Assembly: GCA_903896925.1 (NCBI GenBank)
Contig: CAITZM010000168.1
Coordinates: 1-64,000 of the forward strand
DNA: 64,000 nucleotides
DNA from: an uncultured Lentisphaerota bacterium
Lineage (GTDB): Bacteria > Verrucomicrobiota > Kiritimatiellia > CAIQIC01
Direction: 5' to 3'
Each line of letters starts with the position of its first letter. Positions within the stretch are counted from its first letter, which is position 1. The translations under genes and the position numbers were made by a program. The notes below the pieces were generated by a model that did not search any database, had not been told where the DNA came from, and saw only the letters and a list, made by a program, of their open reading frames with translations. Below are positions 48,666 to 57,121 of the stretch, one piece after another.

Positions 48666-50492
48666 ATGAGTGTCCTGCTGATCACGCCGCCGATGCTGCA
48701 GCTGAACGCGCCCTACGCCGCCACGCCGCGGCTGACGGGCTGGCTGCGCTCGCGTGGCGTCGCGGTGCAGCAGGCGGACCTCTCCCTGGAACTGGCGCTG
48801 CGGCTGTTCTCACGCCGCGGGGTGGCGGCCATGGCCCGGGCACTGCCGCCGCGTTCGGCGGTGCCGTCGGTCCAGGCCTTCCGCCGCCGCCACGCGCGCT
48901 ATGCCGCGGCGGTGGATGAGGCCCTGCGCTTCCTCCAAGGCCGTGCGCCGCAACTCGCCGCGCGCATCCTCACGCGCCGCTGGCTGCCGGAAGGCCCGCG
49001 CTTTGCGCAACTGGCGGACACCGCCGGACTGCTCGACCTCACGCCGGAGGAGTTCGCCCGGCACCTCGCCAGCCTGTTCCTCGACGACCTGGCCGATGTG
49101 GTCCGCGATGGCGTGGATGAGCGCTTCGGCCTCGCCCGCTATGCCGAGCACCTCGCGGTCGCGGCCACGTCGTTCGACCCCTTGCTGGCCGCGCTGGCCG
49201 CGCCACCGACACTGGTGGATCGCCTGCTCGCCCGACTCACCATCCAACTCATCCGGCGCACGCGGCCCACGCTCGTCGGCCTGACCGTGCCGTTCCCCGG
49301 CAACCTCTATGGAGCGCTGCGCATCGCGCAGACCATCCGGCGGATCGCTCCGCGCACGCGCATCGCGCTCGGTGGCGGCTATGTGAACACGGAACTGCGT
49401 CAGCTCGCCGAGCCGCGCTTGTTTGATCTGGTGGATTTCGTCACGCTCGACGATGGCGAACAGCCGCTGGTCTGCCTGGAGGAGCATCTGCGCGGGCGCC
49501 GCCGCGCGGCCCGGCTCTGCCGCACGTTTGTCCGCGAGCAGGGACGCGTGGTCTTTCACGATGCGGCCGGCTGTGCCGCGCCGCGCTTTCGAGACCTGCC
49601 TGCGCCGAGCTGTGCGGGTTTGCCGCCCAACCGCTACCTCGCGATGCTGGAGCAGCCGAACCCGATGTTGCGCCTGTGGTCGGACGGATTTTGGAACAAG
49701 CTGACGCTCGCACACGGCTGTTACTGGCGGCGTTGCGCGTTTTGCGATACGAGCCTCGGTTATATCCGCGAGTTTGCGCCGGACACAGCCGACCGGCTGG
49801 TGGATCATATCGAAGCCATGCGGGCCGAAACCGGCGTCAGCGATTTCCACTTTGTGGACGAGGCCGCGCCGCCGGCGCTGCTGGGCGCGCTCGCTGACCG
49901 TCTGCTGGCGCGAGGCGTCCGCATCCGCTGGTGGGCGAACATCCGCTTCGAAAGCGTGTTCACGCCGGAGCTGTGCCAGCTGCTCGCGCGCTCCGGGTGC
50001 CTCGCGGTGACGGCCGGGCTGGAGACCGCGCACGACCGCACCCTGCGCCTGATGCAGAAGGGGGTCACCGTGGCGCAGGCCGCGCGCGTCGCCCGCGCCT
50101 GTGCCGAGGCCGGCCTGCTGGTCCACGTCTATCTGATGTACGGCTTTCCGACGCAGACCCTGGCCGAGACCCGCGCCGGGCTGGAGGTGGTCCGCCGCTG
50201 GTTCGCCGCCGGCTGGATTCAGTCCGCCTACTGGCACCGCTTCGCCTTGACGGCCCATAGCGCCATCGCGCGCGAGCCGGAGCGCTTTGGCCTCCGCCTG
50301 TTGCCGTACCACACGACTTTTGCCCTGAACGAAATCCCGTTTGCCGAGGACTGCGCGCCGGACTGGTTGCCGATCGGTGCAGCCCTGCGGAAGGCGACCT
50401 ACAACTACATGCACGGCATCGGTCTCGACTGGCCCGTGCGCCGCTGGTTTGACGAAGTCACCAAGCCCTCTTCAATGCGCCAACCCGGCTAG
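48666..50492 (+). CDS. B12-binding-type radical SAM protein
   Basis: A 608-residue enzyme. The N-terminus (SVLLITPPMLQLNAPYAATPRL) and the block 175-270 (RPTLVGLTVPFPGNLYGALRIA, ALGGGYVNTEL) resemble cobalamin-binding-type Rossmann domains, though the cobalamin DxHxxG motif is not evident. The radical SAM core begins at HGCYWRRCAFCDTS, with cysteines 352, 357 and 360: CX4CX2C, not CX3CX2C, a spacing found in a CYW-type subgroup. AGLETAHDRTLRLMQKGVT and HVYLMYGFPTQT follow. The reaction is unknown. It is transcribed divergently from panD. Confidence 0.88.
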   Translation: MSVLLITPPMLQLNAPYAATPRLTGWLRSRGVAVQQADLSLELALRLFSRRGVAAMARALPPRSAVPSVQAFRRRHARYAAAVDEALRFLQGRAPQLAARILTRRWLPEGPRFAQLADTAGLLDLTPEEFARHLASLFLDDLADVVRDGVDERFGLARYAEHLAVAATSFDPLLAALAAPPTLVDRLLARLTIQLIRRTRPTLVGLTVPFPGNLYGALRIAQTIRRIAPRTRIALGGGYVNTELRQLAEPRLFDLVDFVTLDDGEQPLVCLEEHLRGRRRAARLCRTFVREQGRVVFHDAAGCAAPRFRDLPAPSCAGLPPNRYLAMLEQPNPMLRLWSDGFWNKLTLAHGCYWRRCAFCDTSLGYIREFAPDTADRLVDHIEAMRAETGVSDFHFVDEAAPPALLGALADRLLARGVRIRWWANIRFESVFTPELCQLLARSGCLAVTAGLETAHDRTLRLMQKGVTVAQAARVARACAEAGLLVHVYLMYGFPTQTLAETRAGLEVVRRWFAAGWIQSAYWHRFALTAHSAIAREPERFGLRLLPYHTTFALNEIPFAEDCAPDWLPIGAALRKATYNYMHGIGLDWPVRRWFDEVTKPSSMRQPG

Positions 50493-50899
50493 CTGCTGCG
50501 CGCACGGGTGTCTACGGGGCGGGCGGGGTAGACCTCGCTCCGCTGGAGGCACGGTTCGTGCATGGCAGGCGCCGGTAATTCTCCGGGCGCCGTTGTTTCA
50601 GGGTGCTGAAATTCCCCGGTCCTAGGACTTTTGCCTAGTGCAAATTAAGTCCCAGGCCCGATTACTTTGCAACCCACCAGTCCTGATATTTGTACAACGA
50701 TGCGAAGGCTGGAGTGCAGACCATGGTGTTTAATGCCTACGCAAGGGACCGCAGAGGTCGGTGGTACAGGAGCGCTTGGTGGTTGGCCGCCTTCATCTCG
50801 CCCTTGCGCCCCGACTGCTGGGGCTCGCCTGGGGCGGTCGGATAGCGCGGAGGTTCTCGTGGCGGTTCAGAAAGCGAGTGAGTTGGAGGGGAGGATCCT
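50493..50899. other. Noncoding region with hairpin and CCTAG palindrome
   Basis: No credible gene. A hairpin GGCGCCGG / CCGGGCGCC (50568-50591) followed by GTTGTTTC may terminate the radical SAM gene. The palindrome GTCCTAGGAC (50619-50628) is followed by TTTTG and CCTAGTGC, giving two CCTAG half-sites 13 bp apart about 270 bp before the surface-protein gene. Confidence 0.5.
50619..50640 (+). promoter_or_regulatory. Candidate operator with two CCTAG boxes
   Basis: A perfect 10-bp palindrome GTCCTAGGAC, then CCTAGTGC after a TTTTG spacer. Paired CCTAG-type boxes of this form suit a dimeric NarL/LuxR-type response regulator, two of which are predicted in bacteria with systems like the one at 57-60 kb. 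The link is an inference. Confidence 0.35.
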
Positions 50900-53800
50900 A
50901 TGAAGACCTATCGACAGCAATTGTCCGTGCTCGTGCTCCTCTGCCTGGGCTGGGGGTGCCTGGCCGGTGTTGTGAGGGCGGAGCCCTCCGCCTTCGCCAT
51001 CGCGAATACAACCAACGCCGAGTTGTGCGGAACCCTGGCGTTCGACGGGACCAATTGTCTGGTGGGCATTCAAGAGGGCCTGGCCGACGCCGGCCCTCTC
51101 TCGGCGCAACTCGTGTCGCTGTCTGGCGGCCTGGTGGGGTCAAGAATTCCTGTGGGGGCCAGCGGAACACTGCCCTACGTCGCGTTCGATGGCACCAACT
51201 ATCTGATGATATGGAGCGTGAGCTATGGCGCTTCTGACTCCTACATCAAGGGCCAGTTTATCAGCCCGTCAGGAAGTCTGGTGGGTGGGAATTTTATTAT
51301 CAGTCATTCCGGGACGGAGGACGCCAGCGAAGGTCTCGCATTTGACGGCGCACGGTATCTGGTCGTGTACAGTAGAAGTGCTGCGCTTTCGGGTTATTTC
51401 GCGCGGTTTGTGAGCGCTGGTGTCGTGTCCCCGATCATAGGTGATGAGTTGGGGATCAGCGTTAATGGTGGAGTCCAGTACAAGTCGAGTATCCAGGCGG
51501 TTGCGTTTAACGGCTCAGAGTATCTCGTGGTCTGGCAACAAAAAGCCACGTTTTATGCGGATGCGTGGCACGTAACCGGCGGCTTTGTCTCCAAGGCGGG
51601 AGCTCACACGACGATCTTGCAGATCTCTGAAGGCGTTTCCTCGAATGCGCTGGCCAGCCTGTCGGTGGCCTCTGATGGGAACAATTTTCTGGTTGCATGG
51701 AACCACCGTAATGACCTGAGGGGGTGCTGGGAAATCCATGGCCGCATCGTAACGCCGACCGGCGCCTTCGGCAGCGCAGAACTCACGTTGGCCGCTCCGC
51801 CGGATGGCGCCACCGTTCCGTATCCGGTCTATCCGTTTATTGCCTTTGATGAGACGGGCTATTTGGTGTCTTGGACCAGCATCAATAGCTTGACCAACAT
51901 GGACATCAGGGGTCGTTTCGTCAGCACTACGGGGACTTTTCTTGCACCCTTTAACCTCACGTCGGCTGCCGGTGTGCAGATGTTCAGCCCCCTATGCTTC
52001 GGCGGCGGCAGCTATGTGGTCGCCTGGGGTGATGGTTTCAAGTTAAACGGTGATGGATCATTTACCAATAGCGACGTCAATGTGCAGGGCGCTGTCCTGC
52101 CGCCACTTTTCGGCCCGGTCTGGGTGACGATCACGGTCAACAGCAGCACGAATGGCGGCGGCTCCGTGACCGGCGGCGGAACCTTCGTGGAGGGGAGCAC
52201 GAATGGGATTACGGCGACGGCCTCGAACGGTTGGCGCTTCACGGAGTGGAACGATGGGAATACCAACGCTGCGCGCTCGATCATCGTGCCCGCCTCGAAC
52301 ATCACCTATACGGCCAGCTTCACTTATACGGGCCTTTTCACTCCCCCTTACACGTACACGACCAATAACGGAGCGCTCACCATCACGGGGTACACCGGCA
52401 CCAACGGTACGGTGACCATCCCCGGCGCGATTGATGGCTTGCCCGTCACCATCCTCGGGGACGCTGCATTCTCTAATTGTACGGGCCTGACCAGCGTCAC
52501 AATCCCCAACAGCGTTACCAACATCGGCATCTCGGCGTTTGAAGCCTGCACCCACTTGGTCAGTGTCCTGATCGGCACCAACGTCACCAGCATCGGCCAT
52601 TTTGCCTTCAACTCCTGCAGCAGCCTGACCAGCGTCACCATTCCTGGCAGCGTCACCCATCTTGGGGAGGCGGCGTTCTCTGCCTGTAGCAGCCTGACCA
52701 CGATCACGGTGGCTGCCTCCAATCCCGCCTACAGCAGCGTGGCCGGGGTTGTGTTCAACAAGAACAAGACAACCCTCATCCAATACGCGGCCGGTAAAGC
52801 CGGCAGCTATACGATCCCCAACAGCGTCACGAACATCGGGACTGAAGCGTTCTATGAATGTTACAGGCTGACCGGTGTCACCATCCCCGGCAGTGTCACC
52901 AGGATCGGGGATGCTGCGTTCTGTGCCTGCGTCAGCTTGGCCAGTGTCACGGTTCCCGGCAGTGTCACCGATATCGGATACGCTCCGTTCGCTATCTGCA
53001 CCAGTCTGGGCGCGATCACGGTGGCGTCCTCCAATCCCGCCTATTGCAGTGTGGCCGGTGTCGTCTTCAACAAGAACCGTACCCGGCTTGTCCAATACCC
53101 CGCGGGTAGGATAGGCGGCTATACAATACCCGGCAGCGTCACCAGCATCGCGGACCTGGCTTTCAGTGGCTGCACCGGCTTGACTGGCGTCACGATCCCC
53201 ACCAGTGTCAGCAGTATCGGGGCTTATGCTTTTTCATACTGCAGTGGCCTGCTCAGTGCCATGGTGGCCAACGGCGTCACCAGCATAGGGGATGGCGCTT
53301 TTGCAGGCTGTACCGGCCTGTTCGGAATTTTCTTCTTGGGTAACGCTCCCGGCGTGGGCACGGATGTGTTCCTCGAATCTGACCATTCGACCGTCTACTA
53401 TCTGGCGGCCTCCACCGGTTGGAGTTCGACCTTTGGCGGACGCCCGACTGCACTATTTTCCGCAGCGCCCCAAACGCTGACGGTTACAGCCAACCCGCTG
53501 GCAGGCGGCAGCGTGGGCGGCGGTGGGACCTTCCAAGCCGGCAGCAACGTCGCCATCTCCGCGACGGCGGCGGCGGGCTGGCTGTTTGCGGCTTGGAACG
53601 ACGGCAACACAAACGCGAGCCGCCTGATCAACGTGCCCTTGGAACAGATTACCTACACGGCCTACTTCGTCCGGGGCATCGGGGCGGCCGTGGATGCGCC
53701 CAGTCTGGATTGGACCACCGGAGGTCAGGCCACCTGGACCGTGCAGAGCACGACGACCCACGATGGCGTGGCCGCCCTCAAGAGCGGCGCGCTCGGCGCG

Positions 53801-54790
53801 GGCCAGCAGTCGTGGTTCCAAACCACGACCAACGGTCCCGGCTCGCTGCTGTTCTGGTGGCGGGCTTCCTCGGCTCCGACCAACTATCTCCAGTTCTATA
53901 TCAATACCCAGCTTGTCAGCCAGATCTCCGGCAACGCGGGCTGGAACCAGTATGTCGGCTTTATCGGCACGTCGAACCAGGTGACGCTCAAGTGGGTCTA
54001 CACGAAGAACGGCGCCGCCGGCGCCAGCAGCGATGCCGGCTGGGTCGACCAGATCAACTGGATGCCGTGTCCCTACGCGGAGCATGTGCCGTTGATTTTT
54101 TACCAGGATCCGTCAGGCATGCTGGCGAGTTGGGTGATCGGCACCAACGCCAGCTTCCAATTCGCACGCATCCTCGCCAACACCGGCGGCTGGGCGCTAA
54201 AGGCCGCCGGCGATGTCGATGGCGATGGCGTCAGCGACCTGCTCTTCGAAACCACGGGCGGTGCCACCGCGGGTTGGTTTATAAATGCGGATGGCTCCAT
54301 CCGCGGCGCCCTGCTTTGGCCCAACCTCGGGGCCTGGGAGATCAAGGCCTGCGGTGACTATGAAGGTCTTGGTCATGGTCAGGTGTTCTTCCAGCACGCG
54401 GCGGGTGTGGCGGCCTACTGGCGGCTTGATACCAACGGCAATCCTTTGGCGTCCATCGTCCTCGGCAACATGGGCAGTTGGAAGCTGCGCGGCATAGGGG
54501 ATCTCGATGGTGATGGCAAGGCCGAACTATTCTGGCAGAACGCCGCCGGCACGGTGGTGATCTGGTGTCACAACCCCGAGGGCAGCATTCGCGGTGGCAC
54601 GCCATTCAACACCGGCAACTGGGCCTTGTGCGGCGTGGCGGATATCGATGGTGACAGCATCTGCGACCTGGTCTGGCAGAACTCCGCGGGCCTCACGGGT
54701 GGCTGGTTCATGAACAGCAACGGCACCGCGCGCGCCGCCAGTTTCTGGTGGGGGACCGGTGCCTGGAAGCTCAAGGCCGCCGGGCGCTGA
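50900..54790 (+). CDS. Large secreted protein with BspA-type LRRs, InlB-like repeats and C-terminal FG-GAP/VCBS-like repeats
   Basis: A 1296-residue exported protein. Signal peptide residues 1-27 (cleavage near VRAEPS). Residues 30-400 hold repeats of the type FDGTNYL / FDGARYLVVYS spaced about 45-60 residues, probably a beta-propeller. At about 410-470 an InlB-like repeat is seen (GGSVTGGGTFVEGST, ATASNGWRFTEWNDG). Residues 485-840 hold BspA-like LRRs (ITSVTIPNSVTNIG pattern, about nine copies). A second InlB-like repeat follows near 855-910, then a jelly-roll (GPGSLLFWWRASSA). Residues 1080-1296 are FG-GAP-like repeats (DVDGDGVSDLLF, DLDGDGKAELFW, DIDGDSICDLVW) with calcium-type loops. GGAGG precedes ATG. 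Likely surface adhesion. Confidence 0.88.
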   Translation: MKTYRQQLSVLVLLCLGWGCLAGVVRAEPSAFAIANTTNAELCGTLAFDGTNCLVGIQEGLADAGPLSAQLVSLSGGLVGSRIPVGASGTLPYVAFDGTNYLMIWSVSYGASDSYIKGQFISPSGSLVGGNFIISHSGTEDASEGLAFDGARYLVVYSRSAALSGYFARFVSAGVVSPIIGDELGISVNGGVQYKSSIQAVAFNGSEYLVVWQQKATFYADAWHVTGGFVSKAGAHTTILQISEGVSSNALASLSVASDGNNFLVAWNHRNDLRGCWEIHGRIVTPTGAFGSAELTLAAPPDGATVPYPVYPFIAFDETGYLVSWTSINSLTNMDIRGRFVSTTGTFLAPFNLTSAAGVQMFSPLCFGGGSYVVAWGDGFKLNGDGSFTNSDVNVQGAVLPPLFGPVWVTITVNSSTNGGGSVTGGGTFVEGSTNGITATASNGWRFTEWNDGNTNAARSIIVPASNITYTASFTYTGLFTPPYTYTTNNGALTITGYTGTNGTVTIPGAIDGLPVTILGDAAFSNCTGLTSVTIPNSVTNIGISAFEACTHLVSVLIGTNVTSIGHFAFNSCSSLTSVTIPGSVTHLGEAAFSACSSLTTITVAASNPAYSSVAGVVFNKNKTTLIQYAAGKAGSYTIPNSVTNIGTEAFYECYRLTGVTIPGSVTRIGDAAFCACVSLASVTVPGSVTDIGYAPFAICTSLGAITVASSNPAYCSVAGVVFNKNRTRLVQYPAGRIGGYTIPGSVTSIADLAFSGCTGLTGVTIPTSVSSIGAYAFSYCSGLLSAMVANGVTSIGDGAFAGCTGLFGIFFLGNAPGVGTDVFLESDHSTVYYLAASTGWSSTFGGRPTALFSAAPQTLTVTANPLAGGSVGGGGTFQAGSNVAISATAAAGWLFAAWNDGNTNASRLINVPLEQITYTAYFVRGIGAAVDAPSLDWTTGGQATWTVQSTTTHDGVAALKSGALGAGQQSWFQTTTNGPGSLLFWWRASSAPTNYLQFYINTQLVSQISGNAGWNQYVGFIGTSNQVTLKWVYTKNGAAGASSDAGWVDQINWMPCPYAEHVPLIFYQDPSGMLASWVIGTNASFQFARILANTGGWALKAAGDVDGDGVSDLLFETTGGATAGWFINADGSIRGALLWPNLGAWEIKACGDYEGLGHGQVFFQHAAGVAAYWRLDTNGNPLASIVLGNMGSWKLRGIGDLDGDGKAELFWQNAAGTVVIWCHNPEGSIRGGTPFNTGNWALCGVADIDGDSICDLVWQNSAGLTGGWFMNSNGTARAASFWWGTGAWKLKAAGR

Positions 54791-54842
54791 GCGCACCTGT
54801 ATTGGGGCGGCAGCGGTCGGCCGGCCGCCGGCCGGGAGGTTG

Positions 54843-54871
54843 TTGACAGTGCTGGCGAAAAGTCCTAATTA
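54843..54871 (+). promoter_or_regulatory. Strong sigma-70-type promoter
   Basis: TTGACA (54843-54848), exactly 17 bp, TAATTA (54866-54871), then 25 bp with GGAGGGAG to ATG 54897. This is the best consensus promoter in the window and drives the single-domain response regulator. Confidence 0.8.
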
Positions 54872-54896
54872 TGAAGCGTTGCGGAGGGAGAGAAGT

Positions 54897-55274
54897 ATGG
54901 CAAAGAAAAAAATCTTGGTGGTGGATGACGAGTGCGCCTTCACCCGGATGATGAAGTTGGTCTTGGAGCAGAGCGGGACCTATGAAGTGTTCTGCGAAAA
55001 CAACGCCAGCCGTGCGGTCGCCGCCGCAAATGCGTGCCTGCCCGACCTTATCCTGCTCGATGTGGTCATGCCGGAGCTGGATGGCGGCGCCGTGGCTTCG
55101 CTGTTGCAGGCTGAGCCACGGCTGAAAAACGTGCCGATTGTTTTCCTGACCGCGCTGGTCGGCAGCCAGGAGGCGCTGGCCGGGCCGCTGACGGGTGGGG
55201 GCTACCGGTTCCTGGGCAAGCTGGCGAGCGACACCGAATTGCTCCAGTGCATCGGGGAAAACCTTCAGGCGTGA
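54897..55274 (+). CDS. Single-domain response regulator
   Basis: A 125-residue receiver domain with no output domain. VVDDECAF gives the acidic pocket, phospho-acceptor Asp55 lies in LILLDVVMPELDGG, Thr in VFLTALVG, and Lys in FLGKLA. It probably works in a phosphorelay or binds a partner protein. ATG 54897 has GGAGGGAG and a strong promoter. Its 3' end overlaps by 10 bases that of the convergent hybrid kinase gene, which has a similar receiver at its N-terminus, so the two may form one signalling unit. Confidence 0.92.
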   Translation: MAKKKILVVDDECAFTRMMKLVLEQSGTYEVFCENNASRAVAAANACLPDLILLDVVMPELDGGAVASLLQAEPRLKNVPIVFLTALVGSQEALAGPLTGGGYRFLGKLASDTELLQCIGENLQA

Positions 55275-56899
55275 GCCGGGGCTTCCTGGGCCTTGAACAT
55301 GAGGGTGACCCGGACACCGCCTTCGTCACGGTTATGGACCTCGATCGTGCCGCGGTGCAGTTCAATGATGGTCTTGCAAACCGAAAGGCCCAGGCCGGTG
55401 CCTTGGCCCGCGGGCTTGGTCGTGAAGAAGGGGTCGAAAATCTTATCCAGTTTGTCCGCCGCAATCCCTTGGCCGGTATCCTCGATTTCCACCACCACCA
55501 CGCCATCGCCGATCTGGAACCGGTCGATCATATTGCCGCCGATATTGGAGCCGACGCCCGTCAGGGTCTTGCTCGTCGTGCGCACCGTCAGCGTGCCGCC
55601 GTTGGGCATGGCGTGGATGGCATTCTCGAACAGATTGACGAGCACCTCGGTGATCTTCTGGCGGTCCAGCCGGCTGGTCGGCAGATCCGGTGCCGTGGCC
55701 AGTTCCGTGTGGATGTGATGTTCGGTCAGCAGGTGTTTCACGAAGAACAGCGACTGCCGGACGATCACATTCAGGTCCTCCGGCTGCGCCTCCAGCTGGC
55801 TGGGCGCGGAGAAGTCCAATAGGCCGTGAATCACCGTGTTCGCCCGCAGGATTGCATCCTGCATGTCCTTGAGTACGGAGGTGTAGGTTTCGTCCGGCTG
55901 CGGCATCGATTGCGCCAGGAAATCCAGGCCGCGCATCAGGATGGCCAGCGGGTTTTTGACCTCGTGCGCGACACCGGCGGCCAGCCGGCCGATCGTCCGC
56001 ATTTTCTCGGCTTCCACCAGTTGCATCTGCATGGTGCGCAGGTCGGTGTGCATCTTCTGCAGTTCGGCGACCGAGTCGCGCAGTTCCCGCTGGCTGTTTT
56101 CCAGTTCGGTATTGGCGCGGCGCAGGCCTTCTTCGGCATTTTTGATCGAGGTCACATCGCGGTTGATGCCCACGGTGCCGACGATGTTGCCGTTGTGGTC
56201 GCGCCACGGGACTTTGGTGGTGATGATCCAGTGCGCCTGGCTGTCGTGGTTGACCAGCCGGGCCTCGCGGTTGACCAGCGACTGGCCGGTCCGGATGATC
56301 TGTTGTTCCTCGTCGGTGAACTGTTGCGCCAGCTCCGCCGGAAAGAAATCAAAATCCGTTTTGCCCTGCACGGCCTCCGGGGTGGGCAGTCCGAACAGCC
56401 GCGCCACGGCCGCGTTCGTGCGGATGAAGCGGCCGGCGCCGTCCTTCACGTAGATCTGGTCCGGCAGGCTTTCGATGAGAGCCTGGAGCAGGTCGCGCTC
56501 CTCGCCCAGCGCCGATTCCACCTTCTTGCGCTCGATGGCATAGCGCACCGCGCGCACCAGCAGGTGGCTGTCCACATTGCTCTTCACCAGATAATCCTGG
56601 GCGCCGCTTTGCAGCGTGCGCAGCGCGGTCGGCTCGTCGTCCAGGCCGCTCAAGACGATGATCGGGATTTGCGGCACCTGTTTGTGGAGGGTGAGGAAGG
56701 TTTCGATGCCGCGGCTGTCGGGCAGGCCGAGGTCCAGCAGGACGAGGTCGTAGGTTTGGGCGGACAGCGCCGCGGAGGCCTCGGCCAGCCGCTGCACCCA
56801 GGTCAGCTCGTAGGGCTCCCGTAGCGCCATCTTGAGGTATTCCTTGAGCAGCCGGGCCAGCGCCGGTTCGTCCTCCACCTGTAAAATTCGCAAAGCCAT
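55265..56899 (-). CDS. REC-PAS-histidine kinase
   Basis: A 544-residue soluble kinase with no membrane segment. Order: receiver domain (1-120, Asp56 in DLVLLDLGLPD, Lys106), a PAS domain (135-255; LPDQIYVKDGAGRFIRTN), a coiled coil (255-300), HisKA with His312 in AAGVAHEVKNPLAIL, and an HATPase with N box (LVNLFENAIHAM), G1 (EIEDTGQGI), F (FDPFFTTKP) and G2 (GTGLGLSVC) boxes. An N-terminal receiver means it is itself switched by phosphorylation, possibly by the kinase for the next regulator. It is divergent from the sensor kinase at 57122. Confidence 0.95.
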   Translation of the reverse strand: MALRILQVEDEPALARLLKEYLKMALREPYELTWVQRLAEASAALSAQTYDLVLLDLGLPDSRGIETFLTLHKQVPQIPIIVLSGLDDEPTALRTLQSGAQDYLVKSNVDSHLLVRAVRYAIERKKVESALGEERDLLQALIESLPDQIYVKDGAGRFIRTNAAVARLFGLPTPEAVQGKTDFDFFPAELAQQFTDEEQQIIRTGQSLVNREARLVNHDSQAHWIITTKVPWRDHNGNIVGTVGINRDVTSIKNAEEGLRRANTELENSQRELRDSVAELQKMHTDLRTMQMQLVEAEKMRTIGRLAAGVAHEVKNPLAILMRGLDFLAQSMPQPDETYTSVLKDMQDAILRANTVIHGLLDFSAPSQLEAQPEDLNVIVRQSLFFVKHLLTEHHIHTELATAPDLPTSRLDRQKITEVLVNLFENAIHAMPNGGTLTVRTTSKTLTGVGSNIGGNMIDRFQIGDGVVVVEIEDTGQGIAADKLDKIFDPFFTTKPAGQGTGLGLSVCKTIIELHRGTIEVHNRDEGGVRVTLMFKAQEAPAHA

Positions 56900-57121
56900 G
56901 ACGTGTTTCCCCCGGCGCCAAACTGCGCTACCACGTTTTTCCCTAGCGCGACTTTCCTACGCGGGGCGCCTTGCTGTCAAGCCCGATCCGGTTTAATTCT
57001 CGGATGCGCGTCGCCTGCACGCGCGATGGGCGGAACTGCAGTTCTTGGGGCCCTGGGACCGGGTGTAGGAAAACGTTGTTGCGCAGCGCGGCGTTTTCGT
57101 CACAATGGCCGCAGACGTTGC

